From NCBI GenBank assembly GCA_964477295.1, contig CAYZEZ010000114.1, forward strand, positions 1 through 14,168: a stretch of DNA of 14,168 nucleotides, in the 5' to 3' direction. Below are positions 1-7,233 of this stretch, one piece after another. The notes under the pieces are model-generated. The model made no database searches, was not told where the DNA came from, and saw only the letters and a program-made list of their open reading frames with translations. The translations under genes were made by a program, and so were the position numbers. The number at the start of each line of letters is the position of its first letter. The first letter of the stretch is position 1. The DNA is from CAYZEZ01 sp964477295. GTDB taxonomy: Bacteria > Bacteroidota > Bacteroidia > Bacteroidales > SM23-62.

Positions 1-1
1 T

Positions 2-1792
2 TGCAAATACTATCCAAGAAGCAACAATGCCCTTGGGGCCAATGAAATATTTCTTCAACTAACCAGCAAAGATCAAAAAGAACTGGTTGAACAATCTGCC
101 AATAAATTGATCGATAAATACTATGGTGAACTTTTTGCTGGCCTGATCGAATTTGGCCAGATGCAGGACAGTGAGGACAATTTCAGATTTGAACTTCAGC
201 CACTCAATAATATCTATCTGGGTTCCACGGACAAGGGTTTCGGGTACCTGCCAAGGGGAAATAAGCAAATTATATATATACTGGGTGTAATCGCTCTTTT
301 TATCCTGGTGATCGCCAGCGTGAACTACATTATGCTCTCCATTGGCCATTCCATGGAAAGGCTGAAAGAGATGGGGGTGATGAAGATACTTGGTGCCCGC
401 AAATTTCAAATTATCAGGCAATTCTGGAGTGAATCCTTCCTATTGGTCATCCTGGCCCTGCTCATAGGGGTAGTACTGGCAGAGCAATTGCTCCCGGTAT
501 TTAACAAACTCGCCCAGAAAGAGCTGTCGTTTGTCATTTACCAGGATGTGGGCAGTTACCTGTTCCTGTTCCTGCTGCTTTTGTTCATAGTATTCACAAC
601 GAGTAGCTATATCGGGATTGTACTTTTGCGCAACAGTAATCCTGTTTCCATTATTAAAAATGAAATATCAATCGGGAAGCGTTATCGTTTTGCCAGCACA
701 TTTGTTGTTGCCCAATATTTCATATCGATCACACTTTTTATTTGCACGTTCATTATCATTAATCAACTGAAATATATGCGGGAAAAGCCAGTAGGTTTTA
801 ACCCGGAAGATGTGGTGATGCTTGAGGTGGATTTCCCGGTTGAAAAAGTTGAATTATTCAAAGATAATTTGAAACAGTATCCATCCATTATGAATGTCAC
901 CACGAGCGACAGGAATTTTGGCAACAGCAGGAGTTCAATCGATAATAAAGACAAAAATGGTAATCTGGTTAACATCCGCCTTCTGAGGGTTGATCAGGAT
1001 TACTTCAACACAATGGGTATTGAATTTACTGCCGGAAGAAATTTTAGTCCCACTTCACCGGAAGACACTATTGGATACATGATTGTAAATGAGACTTTTG
1101 TCAGGGTCTTCCAGCTGGATTCACCGGTTGATGAACTCATCTTTTTCGATTCCTTTAATGTCTATGTTAAAATTGTCGGGGTAGTGAAAGATTTCCATTA
1201 TGACTCAATGAAAGATGAGATCCAACCGCTGGCCATGATACGTCAATGGAACAGCATCTGGTACGTATTTATAAAACTAAATGAGAACCAGGTCCAGCAG
1301 GGATTGGCGGCCATAAATAAAGCGTGGGACGAGGTTTTCCCGGAATATGAGATGAACCGGAAATTCCTGGATGACCACCTGGCAGACAGGTATGTCGGTG
1401 AAGAGCGGCTGGCTAAAATAACAGGTTATTCAGCAGCAGCGGCCATATTTCTCAGCTGCCTCGGACTGCTTGGCCTGACCGGATTGCTTGTTTCAAGGAG
1501 GGTGAAAGAGATTGGTGTCCGGAAAGTGAACGGGGCCACCATATACAACATCCTGACACGCTTAAACGGCGACTTCCAGAAATGGGTTTTAATTGCCTTT
1601 ATCCTGGCCAGTCCATTAAGCTATTACATCATGAACAGATGGCTCCAGAATTTCAACTACCGCATTCAGATTGCCTGGTGGATATTTGTGCTGGCCGGAG
1701 TAATGGCTTTTCTCATAGCCTTTGTTACAGTCACATTGAGAAGTTTTCAATATGCGAGGAAGAATCCGGTGGATACACTAAGATATGAATGA
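2..1792 (+). CDS. FtsX-like/MacB-type ABC transporter permease, 5' end missing
   Basis: The frame is open from base 2 with no stop, so the gene begins left of the window; a TTG at 107 is inside it and is not a convincing start. About 596 residues are visible. They show the end of a periplasmic MacB-type domain, a first FtsX module (helices near residues 88-112, 143-165 and 184-210, with the typical MGVMKILGAR cytoplasmic motif), a second periplasmic domain (about 260-465), and a second FtsX module with KEIGVRKVNGAT and the terminal NPVDTLRYE signature. This doubled form is usually near 800 residues, so roughly 200 are probably missing. Such permeases pair with a LolD/MacB-like ATPase and move lipoproteins, peptides or drugs across the envelope, or act mechanically; the substrate here is unknown. 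No ATPase partner is in view. The stop codon lies inside a palindrome shared with the convergent neighbour. Confidence 0.88.
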   Translation, partial: CKYYPRSNNALGANEIFLQLTSKDQKELVEQSANKLIDKYYGELFAGLIEFGQMQDSEDNFRFELQPLNNIYLGSTDKGFGYLPRGNKQIIYILGVIALFILVIASVNYIMLSIGHSMERLKEMGVMKILGARKFQIIRQFWSESFLLVILALLIGVVLAEQLLPVFNKLAQKELSFVIYQDVGSYLFLFLLLLFIVFTTSSYIGIVLLRNSNPVSIIKNEISIGKRYRFASTFVVAQYFISITLFICTFIIINQLKYMREKPVGFNPEDVVMLEVDFPVEKVELFKDNLKQYPSIMNVTTSDRNFGNSRSSIDNKDKNGNLVNIRLLRVDQDYFNTMGIEFTAGRNFSPTSPEDTIGYMIVNETFVRVFQLDSPVDELIFFDSFNVYVKIVGVVKDFHYDSMKDEIQPLAMIRQWNSIWYVFIKLNENQVQQGLAAINKAWDEVFPEYEMNRKFLDDHLADRYVGEERLAKITGYSAAAAIFLSCLGLLGLTGLLVSRRVKEIGVRKVNGATIYNILTRLNGDFQKWVLIAFILASPLSYYIMNRWLQNFNYRIQIAWWIFVLAGVMAFLIAFVTVTLRSFQYARKNPVDTLRYE

Positions 1793-1866
1793 ATATCGAA
1801 TAATGAATAACGAATGTTGAATTTTAAAGTATTTCGGAATTCAGTATTCCTTATTCGATATTCATT
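1788..1866. repeat. Long intergenic palindrome spanning a convergent gene junction
   Basis: Bases 1788-1803 (AATGAATATCGAATAA) are the exact reverse complement of 1851-1866, giving 16-bp perfect arms. Further imperfect pairing continues inward (GAATA and GAAT blocks) towards about 1827. The arms contain the TGA of the permease (1790-1792) and most of the TAA of the glycosyltransferase (complement of 1865-1867). The AT-rich stem can fold from either transcript, so it may serve as a bidirectional terminator or mRNA-end stabiliser. Its wording resembles dispersed intergenic repeats I associate with Bacteroidales genomes, but that is memory only. Confidence 0.7.
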
Positions 1867-2953
1867 ATTCAATCGAGATTATCGATTGAAAGAATTGTTC
1901 ATAGTCTAAAACCGTCTGTTCAATACTAAACCGAACACTCGCAGCATTTTTACCATTTTCAATTAACCTGTTACGGAGTTCAGGGTCGTGCAGGACCTGG
2001 CTGATCTTTTCTGCCAGTTCCGCAGTGTTCTCATCCTCATACCACAATCCATTCTTCTGGTTATCAAGCACATCAATTATACCAGCTGCCCGGGTTCCTA
2101 TTACCGGAATACCCGCACCCATTGCTTCGACCAGGACCAAACCGAAACCTTCGGTGGTGGATGGCAATACCATAACATCAAACAGTTTATAGTAATTCAT
2201 AACGGTTTTTTTATCCACTATGCCTGCATAAATAAATTCATTTTTAAGACCTTTTTCAAGGATCAGTTCATCCAGTACACCAGGTTCGATCCCGACAAAA
2301 ATCACCTTTATCGAATCCGGAAGAATAGTCAGTGCTTCAATCAACTGGTACTGTTTTTTACGCCTGGATACACAGCCGATTACAACATCACCTTTATTCA
2401 GTCCATGCTTCATTTTCAGGTCCGCTATGACGGACTCATCAATCAGATTGAAATTTTCAGCTGGTATCCCGTTGAAAATAACATGAAGGTGTTTCTCCGG
2501 AATGCCCAATTTGACGAATTCATTCTTCAACTGGTGGCTGTTGACTACAATCTGTTCGGTACCTGAAACATAAAACCAGTTTTGAAGGAATCCTCCGACG
2601 CTTCTGGGAGTTTGCCTGCGCGTAAGAATAATTTTTGATTTTATCCGGTATAGTTTTTTCGCCAGAATAGAGGTATACCTGTCCCTCCCCGATTGGGCAT
2701 TAATGATATCAATCTCTTTCTCCCTGGCCAGACGTACAATGTGTTTGATGTTTTTGAAGTCAACCTTGTTCCTGAAAACCATCGGTTCAACCTGAATTCC
2801 GGAGTCTTTCAAAATTTCAGCCAGGTGACTTTCAGCAGGGCATCCCACATAAATGTTATGCCCCCTCCCTGCCAGTCCATTCGCCAGATAAGCGATTGAA
2901 AAGGTGGACCCCGTTCCCGGATAACCCTGGTATGTTAGGAAAAGAATGTTCAT
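1865..2953 (-). CDS. Glycosyltransferase family 4 (GT-B fold)
   Basis: The product has 362 residues. The N-terminal Rossmann half starts NILFLTYQGYPGTGS, the usual glycine-rich acceptor-side loop after the first strand. The C-terminal half has the GT4 donor-site pattern with the E-x7-E-type motif TEGFGLVLVEAMGAGIPVI (about 266-284), followed by GLWYEDENTAELAEKI. It has no signal peptide or membrane helix, so it should be a cytosolic or membrane-associated retaining transferase that uses a nucleotide sugar. Acceptor and sugar cannot be read from sequence; LPS core, polysaccharide or glycolipid synthesis are all possible. It lies 138 bp downstream of lptB on the same strand, which fits an envelope role, but the gap contains a REP-like hairpin and co-transcription is uncertain. 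The ATG at 2953 starts directly at the conserved first strand. Confidence 0.87.
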   Translation of the reverse strand: MNILFLTYQGYPGTGSTFSIAYLANGLAGRGHNIYVGCPAESHLAEILKDSGIQVEPMVFRNKVDFKNIKHIVRLAREKEIDIINAQSGRDRYTSILAKKLYRIKSKIILTRRQTPRSVGGFLQNWFYVSGTEQIVVNSHQLKNEFVKLGIPEKHLHVIFNGIPAENFNLIDESVIADLKMKHGLNKGDVVIGCVSRRKKQYQLIEALTILPDSIKVIFVGIEPGVLDELILEKGLKNEFIYAGIVDKKTVMNYYKLFDVMVLPSTTEGFGLVLVEAMGAGIPVIGTRAAGIIDVLDNQKNGLWYEDENTAELAEKISQVLHDPELRNRLIENGKNAASVRFSIEQTVLDYEQFFQSIISIE

Positions 2954-3041
2954 TGGTTGCCGTCGGTTTTAATAGACGGTTTTAAGATTGTGTAAAAAAA
3001 ATTGGGAGCCAGCATGGTTTCCTGTTGATTTGAATTGGTGT

Positions 3042-3054
3042 GTTGATGTTCAAC
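3042..3054. repeat. Small inverted repeat in the lptB-glycosyltransferase gap
   Basis: GTTGA and TCAAC flank TGT, giving a 5-bp stem with a 3-base loop just beyond the REP-like hairpin at 3063-3082. No T-run follows on the minus strand. On its own this is weak; it is listed because it sits next to a second palindrome in the same 138-bp gap. Confidence 0.25.
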
Positions 3055-3062
3055 CCAGATAT

Positions 3063-3082
3063 CCGTGGGCTGAAGCCAACGG
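3063..3082. repeat. REP-like GC palindrome downstream of lptB
   Basis: CCGT (3063-3066) pairs with ACGG (3079-3082), and GGCT (3068-3071) with AGCC (3074-3077), with one G/A mismatch between the blocks. The result is a compact GC-rich hairpin in an AT-rich gap, 9 bases beyond the lptB stop. No T-run follows it on the minus strand, so it is a poor intrinsic terminator. The shape, a short imperfect GC palindrome between genes, is that of REP-type elements, which are often spread by RAYT transposases. No transposase is in the window. Confidence 0.5.
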
Positions 3083-3091
3083 TAATTAATC

Positions 3092-3814
3092 TTACCTCAA
3101 TTCAAATTTCTGCCCAAGATAAACCCGCCTTACCTGCTCATCGCCGGCCAGTTCATCGGCAGTACCTGATTTAAGAATATCGCCTTCAAACAGAAGATAG
3201 GCCCTGTCAGTAATCGACAAAGTTTCATGTACATTATGATCAGTGATAAGTATCCCGATATTCTTTTCTTTCAGCTTTGACACAATCTCCTGTATATCTT
3301 CAACGGCTATTGGATCAACACCCGCAAAAGGCTCGTCGAGTAAAATAAAATTTGGTTTCAGCGCAAGAGCACGTGCAATCTCGGTCCTTCTTCTTTCCCC
3401 CCCTGATAATTGGATGCCAAGGCTCTTCCTGATCCTGGCCAGGCCTAACTCTACCAATAATGATTCGACCCTGTCTCTTTGTTCATCTTTGGGCAAGTTA
3501 GACATCTCAAGTACCGCAAGTAAATTGTCTTCAACAGTTAATTTTCGGAATACTGAAGCTTCCTGGGCGAGATAACCGATTCCCATTCTTGCTCTTTTAT
3601 ACACCGGTTCACTTGTAATGTCTTTATCATCAATAAATATCCTACCGGAATTGGGCGAGATAAGTCCCACAATCATATAAAAAGTAGTCGTTTTACCGGC
3701 ACCGTTTGGTCCCAATAATCCAACAATTTCTCCCCGCTCAACTTCAATGGAAACCTTTTTAACGACTGCTCTGCTCCGGTATTTCTTAACAAGATCTTTA
3801 GTATGCAGCTTCAT
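3092..3814 (-). CDS. lptB: LPS export ABC transporter ATP-binding protein LptB
   Basis: This 240-residue product is a complete ABC ATPase of LptB length. It has Walker A GPNGAGKT (35-42), Q-loop Gln84 in YLAQEASVFRKLTVEDN, signature LSGGERRR (136-143), Walker B ILLDEPFAGVDP (157-168) and H-loop His193 in ITDHNV. The YLAQEASVFRKL and DEPFAGVDPIAV wording is characteristic of LptB and separates it from branched-chain amino-acid ATPases. LptB dimers drive LptFG to extract lipopolysaccharide from the inner membrane and push it along the Lpt bridge; lptFG are not in this window. It follows tatC by 44 bp on the same strand and probably shares its promoter. The ATG at 3814 gives the family-typical MKLHTKDLVKKY start. 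Confidence 0.95.
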   Translation of the reverse strand: MKLHTKDLVKKYRSRAVVKKVSIEVERGEIVGLLGPNGAGKTTTFYMIVGLISPNSGRIFIDDKDITSEPVYKRARMGIGYLAQEASVFRKLTVEDNLLAVLEMSNLPKDEQRDRVESLLVELGLARIRKSLGIQLSGGERRRTEIARALALKPNFILLDEPFAGVDPIAVEDIQEIVSKLKEKNIGILITDHNVHETLSITDRAYLLFEGDILKSGTADELAGDEQVRRVYLGQKFELR

Positions 3815-3858
3815 AGGAAAGTGCGTTTAACTATTAGAACGGAAACTGACCCGTTAAA

Positions 3859-4689
3859 TTACTCATTTTTCTCTGCCTCAAGCTCCTCTGCTTTCCTTTT
3901 TCGCAAAATCCGACTGGAAATGGATATACCCACTTCATAGAGTATTACTAATGGTATAGATACTAAAAGCTGACTGAAAATATCGGGAGGTGTTATGATG
4001 GCAGATAGTGCAAGGATAATAATAAGGGAATGCCTCCTGTATTTTTTCAGGAAATTCGGAGTTACCAGTCCAGCCTTACTCAGGAAGTAAACCAATATTG
4101 GCAATTCAAAAACTATTCCTGCTGCCAGCACAACCGAGGCAATGGTTGAGACATACGAAATGAGATTGATCTGGTTGGTAACCTGCTCACTTACACTATA
4201 AGAACCAAGAAAATGTATTGAAAGGGGTGTGATGATGAAATAACCAAATAAAACACCCAGGAGAAATAACATTGAACTGTAAAAAACAGCACCCCTGGCA
4301 TGCCTTTTTTCCCTGCTGTAAAGTGCAGGCACTACAAATCTCCAGAATTCCCAGAAGATATATGGGAAGGCCAGGACAAATCCTGCCATAAGTGAAACCA
4401 TAATATGCATCGAGAACTGACCGGCCATTTTAATACTGATAAGCTCAAGCGGTTTCGAATTAATGCATAATTTATTCACATTGACGAGCTGGCCAAATTC
4501 ACACAGCAACCTGTTGGTAATAAATTCAGGGGATTTGGGACCTAAAAGTATCGTGTTAAAAACAATATCCTTAAATATAAAGGCAACAATTGCGACTACC
4601 AGGATGGATACCAAAGCTCTTAATATGTGCCACCTCAACACCTCAAGATGCTCCAGGAAAGACATTTCTGCTTCATTTTTTTTTGCCAT
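3859..4689 (-). CDS. tatC: Sec-independent (twin-arginine) translocase subunit TatC
   Basis: The product has 276 residues and six hydrophobic segments (about 24-44, 90-118, 134-156, 180-203, 218-234 and 238-258). Diagnostic TatC features are FLEHLEVLR (11-19), FPYIFWEFWRFVVPALYSREKR (108-129), FELP (194-197) and ITPPDIFSQ (232-240). TatC is the inner-membrane receptor for twin-arginine signal peptides and works with TatA-type subunits to export folded, often cofactor-bearing proteins. No tatA is in the window. Two oddities: the Glu expected at the fourth position of HLxELR is Val17 (codon GTG), while the second signal-binding Glu is kept (Glu127). The first periplasmic loop is also about 20 residues longer than I recall for E. 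coli TatC and carries Cys63 and Cys75, a possible disulfide. The ATG at 4689 fits a promoter match just upstream. Confidence 0.95.
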   Translation of the reverse strand: MAKKNEAEMSFLEHLEVLRWHILRALVSILVVAIVAFIFKDIVFNTILLGPKSPEFITNRLLCEFGQLVNVNKLCINSKPLELISIKMAGQFSMHIMVSLMAGFVLAFPYIFWEFWRFVVPALYSREKRHARGAVFYSSMLFLLGVLFGYFIITPLSIHFLGSYSVSEQVTNQINLISYVSTIASVVLAAGIVFELPILVYFLSKAGLVTPNFLKKYRRHSLIIILALSAIITPPDIFSQLLVSIPLVILYEVGISISSRILRKRKAEELEAEKNE

Positions 4690-4964
4690 GGCCCTTACAA
4701 TTTCAGCCTACAAATGTATTCATATAATTCAAAAAACTATCAAAAGTCAATATTTAGAGTTTGACTAAATTAACTTGTGCGCCCTGATCACTCAAATATA
4801 AGGCAATTCACTATCAGACCCACTCCATCCCACTCCCACACTGCTTATTCACCCTTCACCGATCACCATTCAATGAATAAATAGTTATAGAAAAGTTAAT
4901 TTTATAAAGTTTTTTTCAAATTCATAAGAATTTCTTAAATTTAGATAAAAGGAAATTATCTGAT
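4690..4964. other. Divergent intergenic region between tatC and recQ
   Basis: This 275-bp gap is the largest without a gene. Its tatC side holds a good Bacteroidota promoter match. Bases 4796-4870 form a C-rich, low-complexity stretch of degenerate CACTCC/CACCNTTCACC-like words. Bases 4871-4964 are very AT-rich and should contain the recQ promoter. TAATTTTA (4897-4904) and TAAATTTA (4936-4943) each miss the TAnnTTTG consensus by one base and lack a well-spaced TTG, so I do not call either. I see no convincing small gene or RNA here. Confidence 0.6.
4711..4743 (-). promoter_or_regulatory. Candidate Bacteroidota-type promoter for tatC-lptB
   Basis: On the minus strand, TACATTTG (complement of 4711-4718) matches the Bacteroidota -7 consensus TAnnTTTG exactly. 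A TTTG (complement of 4741-4744) gives a -33 TTG with a 22-base spacer, within the accepted range. The implied transcription start near 4704 leaves a leader of roughly 15 bases before the tatC ATG at 4689. Both elements and their spacing are seen directly; activity is inferred. Confidence 0.5.
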
Positions 4965-7154
4965 ATGAATACCGGAGTCGACATATCTCTCTCTGAATAC
5001 CTGAAGAAATACTTCGGCTTCGATAACTTCAAGGGTACCCAGGAAGTAATTATCCGAAGTATTATGTCAGGAAACGACACTTTTGTCCTGATGCCTACCG
5101 GTGGTGGTAAATCTCTTTGTTACCAGCTTCCTTCATTGCTTCTTGATGGAACCGCGATTGTCATTTCTCCCCTGATTGCCCTGATGAAAAACCAGGTGGA
5201 TGCCATGCGAAGTTTCAGCACAACAGACGGAATTGCACATTTCCTTAATTCATCTCTGACAAAAGCCCAGATTGAAAAAGTAAAATCAGACCTGGTCAGT
5301 AAAAGCACGAGGTTATTATATGTTGCACCGGAATCACTTACTAAACAGGACAACATTAATTTCCTGAAAAAGATAAAGATCTCCTTTTATGCCGTAGATG
5401 AAGCACACTGTATCTCTGAATGGGGACATGATTTCAGGCCTGAATACCGGAGGATCAGACCCATAATAAATGAAATCGGAACTGCTCCCATTATTGCACT
5501 CACAGCTACAGCAACACCCAAGGTACAACATGACATCCAGAAAAACCTTGACATGCTGGATGCCCATGTTTTTAAATCATCATTCAGGCGACATAATCTG
5601 TATTATGAAGTCAGGTCAAAGGTTGGTGCATCCAAAGAGATCATTAGATACATCCATAATAACCCGGGTAAATCGGGCATTATTTATTGCCTGAGCAGGA
5701 AAAAAGTGGAAGAACTGGCCGAAACACTTCAGGTGAATGGTATAAAGGCTCTCCCTTATCATGCCGGAATGGATTCTACTACCCGAACCGAAAACCAGGA
5801 TAAGTTCCTTATGGAAGATGTAGATGTAATAGTGGCTACCATTGCTTTTGGAATGGGTATTGATAAACCCGATGTGCGATTTGTTATCCATTATGATATT
5901 CCCAAGAGCCTTGAAGGATACTACCAGGAGACCGGAAGGGCCGGGAGAGATGGCGGTGAAGGCAAATGCATAACATTTTACAGTTACAAGGACATCCAGA
6001 AGCTTGAAAAATTCATGCAGGGCAAGCCCCTTGCCGAACAGGAAATAGGGAAACAATTATTGCTCGAAACTGTGGCATATGCCGAGTCTTCCCTTTGCCG
6101 GCCAAAACAACTATTAAACTACTTTGGTGAAGTCATGGAAGGGCAATGCAACAACTGTGATAATTGTCTGCATCCGAAAGAAAAATTGGAAGCCAAAGAT
6201 TATATGGTTCAGGCCCTGGAAGCCATTCTCGTTGTAAAAGAGAAGTTTAAAGCAGACCATATTGCAAATATTCTGGCAGGTAATATTAATTCCGCAATAA
6301 AATCATATAAACATCATAAATTAATTATATTTGGAACCGGTGACACTAAGGACAACAGGTTCTGGAATGCTGTGTTGAGACAAGCATTAATAGCACAATT
6401 TATCACAAAGGATATTGAAAATTATGGTCTCCTTAAACTTACTGAAGAAGGTAAAAAATACATTGAGAATCCAACTTCATTTATGATGACTATGGATCAT
6501 GAATATGATGTTACGGATGAAATGGGAGCAATTGCACCCGATGGGGGGGGTACGGGTGTGGTTGATGAAGAACTATTTAATATACTGAAAGATCTTCGGA
6601 AGAAAATCTCCAAAGCTCACAATCTTCCTCCCTTCGTAATCTTCCAGGATCCGTCGCTGGAAGACATGGCCATACAGTATCCTATCACAATCGATGAACT
6701 GCAGAATATTCAGGGGGTAGGTGCCGGAAAAGCAAAAAGATATGGGAAAGAGTTTGTAGCTGTAATCAAAACCTATGTGGAGGAAAAGGAGATTATCCGT
6801 CCACAGGATATGGTTATCAAATCGGTTGTAAACAAGTCCGGGATCAAGGTCTATATTATTCAAAGCATTGACAGAAAACTATCCCTTGAAGATATAGCCA
6901 ATGCTAAAAACCTTGAAATGATCGACCTGTTGAAAGAGATTGAAGCCATTGTGAACAGCGGAACGAAATTGAACATCGATTATTATATAAATGAGGTAAT
7001 GGATGAGGACCACCAGGAAGAGGTCTATGAATATTTCCGTGAGGCTGAGACTGAGTCTATCGAACTTGCATTGAGCGAACTGGGAGAAGAAGAGTATTCA
7101 GAAGAAGACATCCGGCTGATGAGGATCCAGTTTGTTTCTGAGATGGGACATTAA
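4965..7154 (+). CDS. recQ: ATP-dependent DNA helicase RecQ
   Basis: The product has 729 residues in Bacteroidota RecQ order. The SF2 helicase core (about 8-340) has Walker A MPTGGGKS (43-50), the DEAH box (145-148), SALTATAT-like LTATATP (179-185), motif V IVATIAFGMGIDKPDVRFVIH (289-309) and motif VI YYQETGRAGRDG (319-330). A zinc-binding subdomain with Cys378, Cys395, Cys398 and Cys401 follows, then a winged-helix RQC region (about 405-505), an HRDC domain (about 531-611, with PPFVIFQDPSLEDMA and IQGVGAGKAKRYG), and a C-terminal acidic extension of about 115 residues that I recall from this phylum. It unwinds 3'-5' and acts in recombination, repair and restart of stalled replication. A run of eight G at 6543-6550 encodes Gly527-529 in the RQC-HRDC linker. 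The gene is monocistronic or leads into the ABC pair 129 bp downstream. The ATG at 4965 is the first in frame. Confidence 0.96.
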   Translation: MNTGVDISLSEYLKKYFGFDNFKGTQEVIIRSIMSGNDTFVLMPTGGGKSLCYQLPSLLLDGTAIVISPLIALMKNQVDAMRSFSTTDGIAHFLNSSLTKAQIEKVKSDLVSKSTRLLYVAPESLTKQDNINFLKKIKISFYAVDEAHCISEWGHDFRPEYRRIRPIINEIGTAPIIALTATATPKVQHDIQKNLDMLDAHVFKSSFRRHNLYYEVRSKVGASKEIIRYIHNNPGKSGIIYCLSRKKVEELAETLQVNGIKALPYHAGMDSTTRTENQDKFLMEDVDVIVATIAFGMGIDKPDVRFVIHYDIPKSLEGYYQETGRAGRDGGEGKCITFYSYKDIQKLEKFMQGKPLAEQEIGKQLLLETVAYAESSLCRPKQLLNYFGEVMEGQCNNCDNCLHPKEKLEAKDYMVQALEAILVVKEKFKADHIANILAGNINSAIKSYKHHKLIIFGTGDTKDNRFWNAVLRQALIAQFITKDIENYGLLKLTEEGKKYIENPTSFMMTMDHEYDVTDEMGAIAPDGGGTGVVDEELFNILKDLRKKISKAHNLPPFVIFQDPSLEDMAIQYPITIDELQNIQGVGAGKAKRYGKEFVAVIKTYVEEKEIIRPQDMVIKSVVNKSGIKVYIIQSIDRKLSLEDIANAKNLEMIDLLKEIEAIVNSGTKLNIDYYINEVMDEDHQEEVYEYFREAETESIELALSELGEEEYSEEDIRLMRIQFVSEMGH
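6543..6550 (+). repeat. G8 homopolymer inside recQ
   Basis: Eight consecutive G bases encode the Gly-Gly-Gly between the RQC and HRDC domains. Losing one G would shift the frame to a TGA about 15 codons on, and gaining one would reach TGA within about 8 codons. Both would yield a helicase lacking HRDC. Such tracts are slippage-prone in general; whether this one varies is unknown. Confidence 0.6.
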
Positions 7155-7191
7155 TACCCCTATTTCATTCGTTGCACCCGTTCTGGAATGT

Positions 7192-7233
7192 AAAATTTAA
7201 TCATCCCCTTTTGTGAAGCAAATGATTAATTTT
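7192..7233. repeat. AT-rich inverted repeat between recQ and the ABC transporter
   Basis: AAAATTTAATCAT (7192-7204) pairs with ATGATTAATTTT (7222-7233) over 12 bp with one bulged T at 7198, leaving a 17-base loop. It could end recQ transcription, although no clean T-run follows. The right arm overlaps TAATTTTG (7227-7234), an exact -7 match for the downstream gene, so it could equally be a regulatory palindrome. Confidence 0.45.

Noticed and set aside
107..109. TTG at 107 as the start of the FtsX-like permease
   Set aside because: The same frame stays open to base 2 with family-like sequence before it, so the gene is cut by the window edge rather than starting here.
1988..2566. 192-residue plus-strand reading frame opposite the GT4 gene
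   Set aside because: It is antisense to a clear glycosyltransferase, is rich in Cys/His/Phe/Tyr as expected of a shadow frame, and has no recognisable domain.
2960..2979. CCGTC/GACGG inverted repeat upstream of the GT4 start as an operator or riboswitch
   Set aside because: A 5-bp stem with a 10-base loop is easily found by chance, and no aptamer-like architecture surrounds it.
3835..3855. AACGG/CCGTT inverted repeat between tatC and lptB as a terminator
   Set aside because: The stem is only 5 bp with a long loop and no T-run, and the short gap suggests read-through from tatC to lptB.
4936..4943. TAAATTTA as the recQ promoter -7 element
   Set aside because: It misses the consensus at the final G and has no TTG at a suitable distance; kept only as a remark in the intergenic entry.
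5616..6056. 146-residue minus-strand frame inside recQ
   Set aside because: It lies opposite the conserved helicase motifs of recQ and shows no domain of its own.
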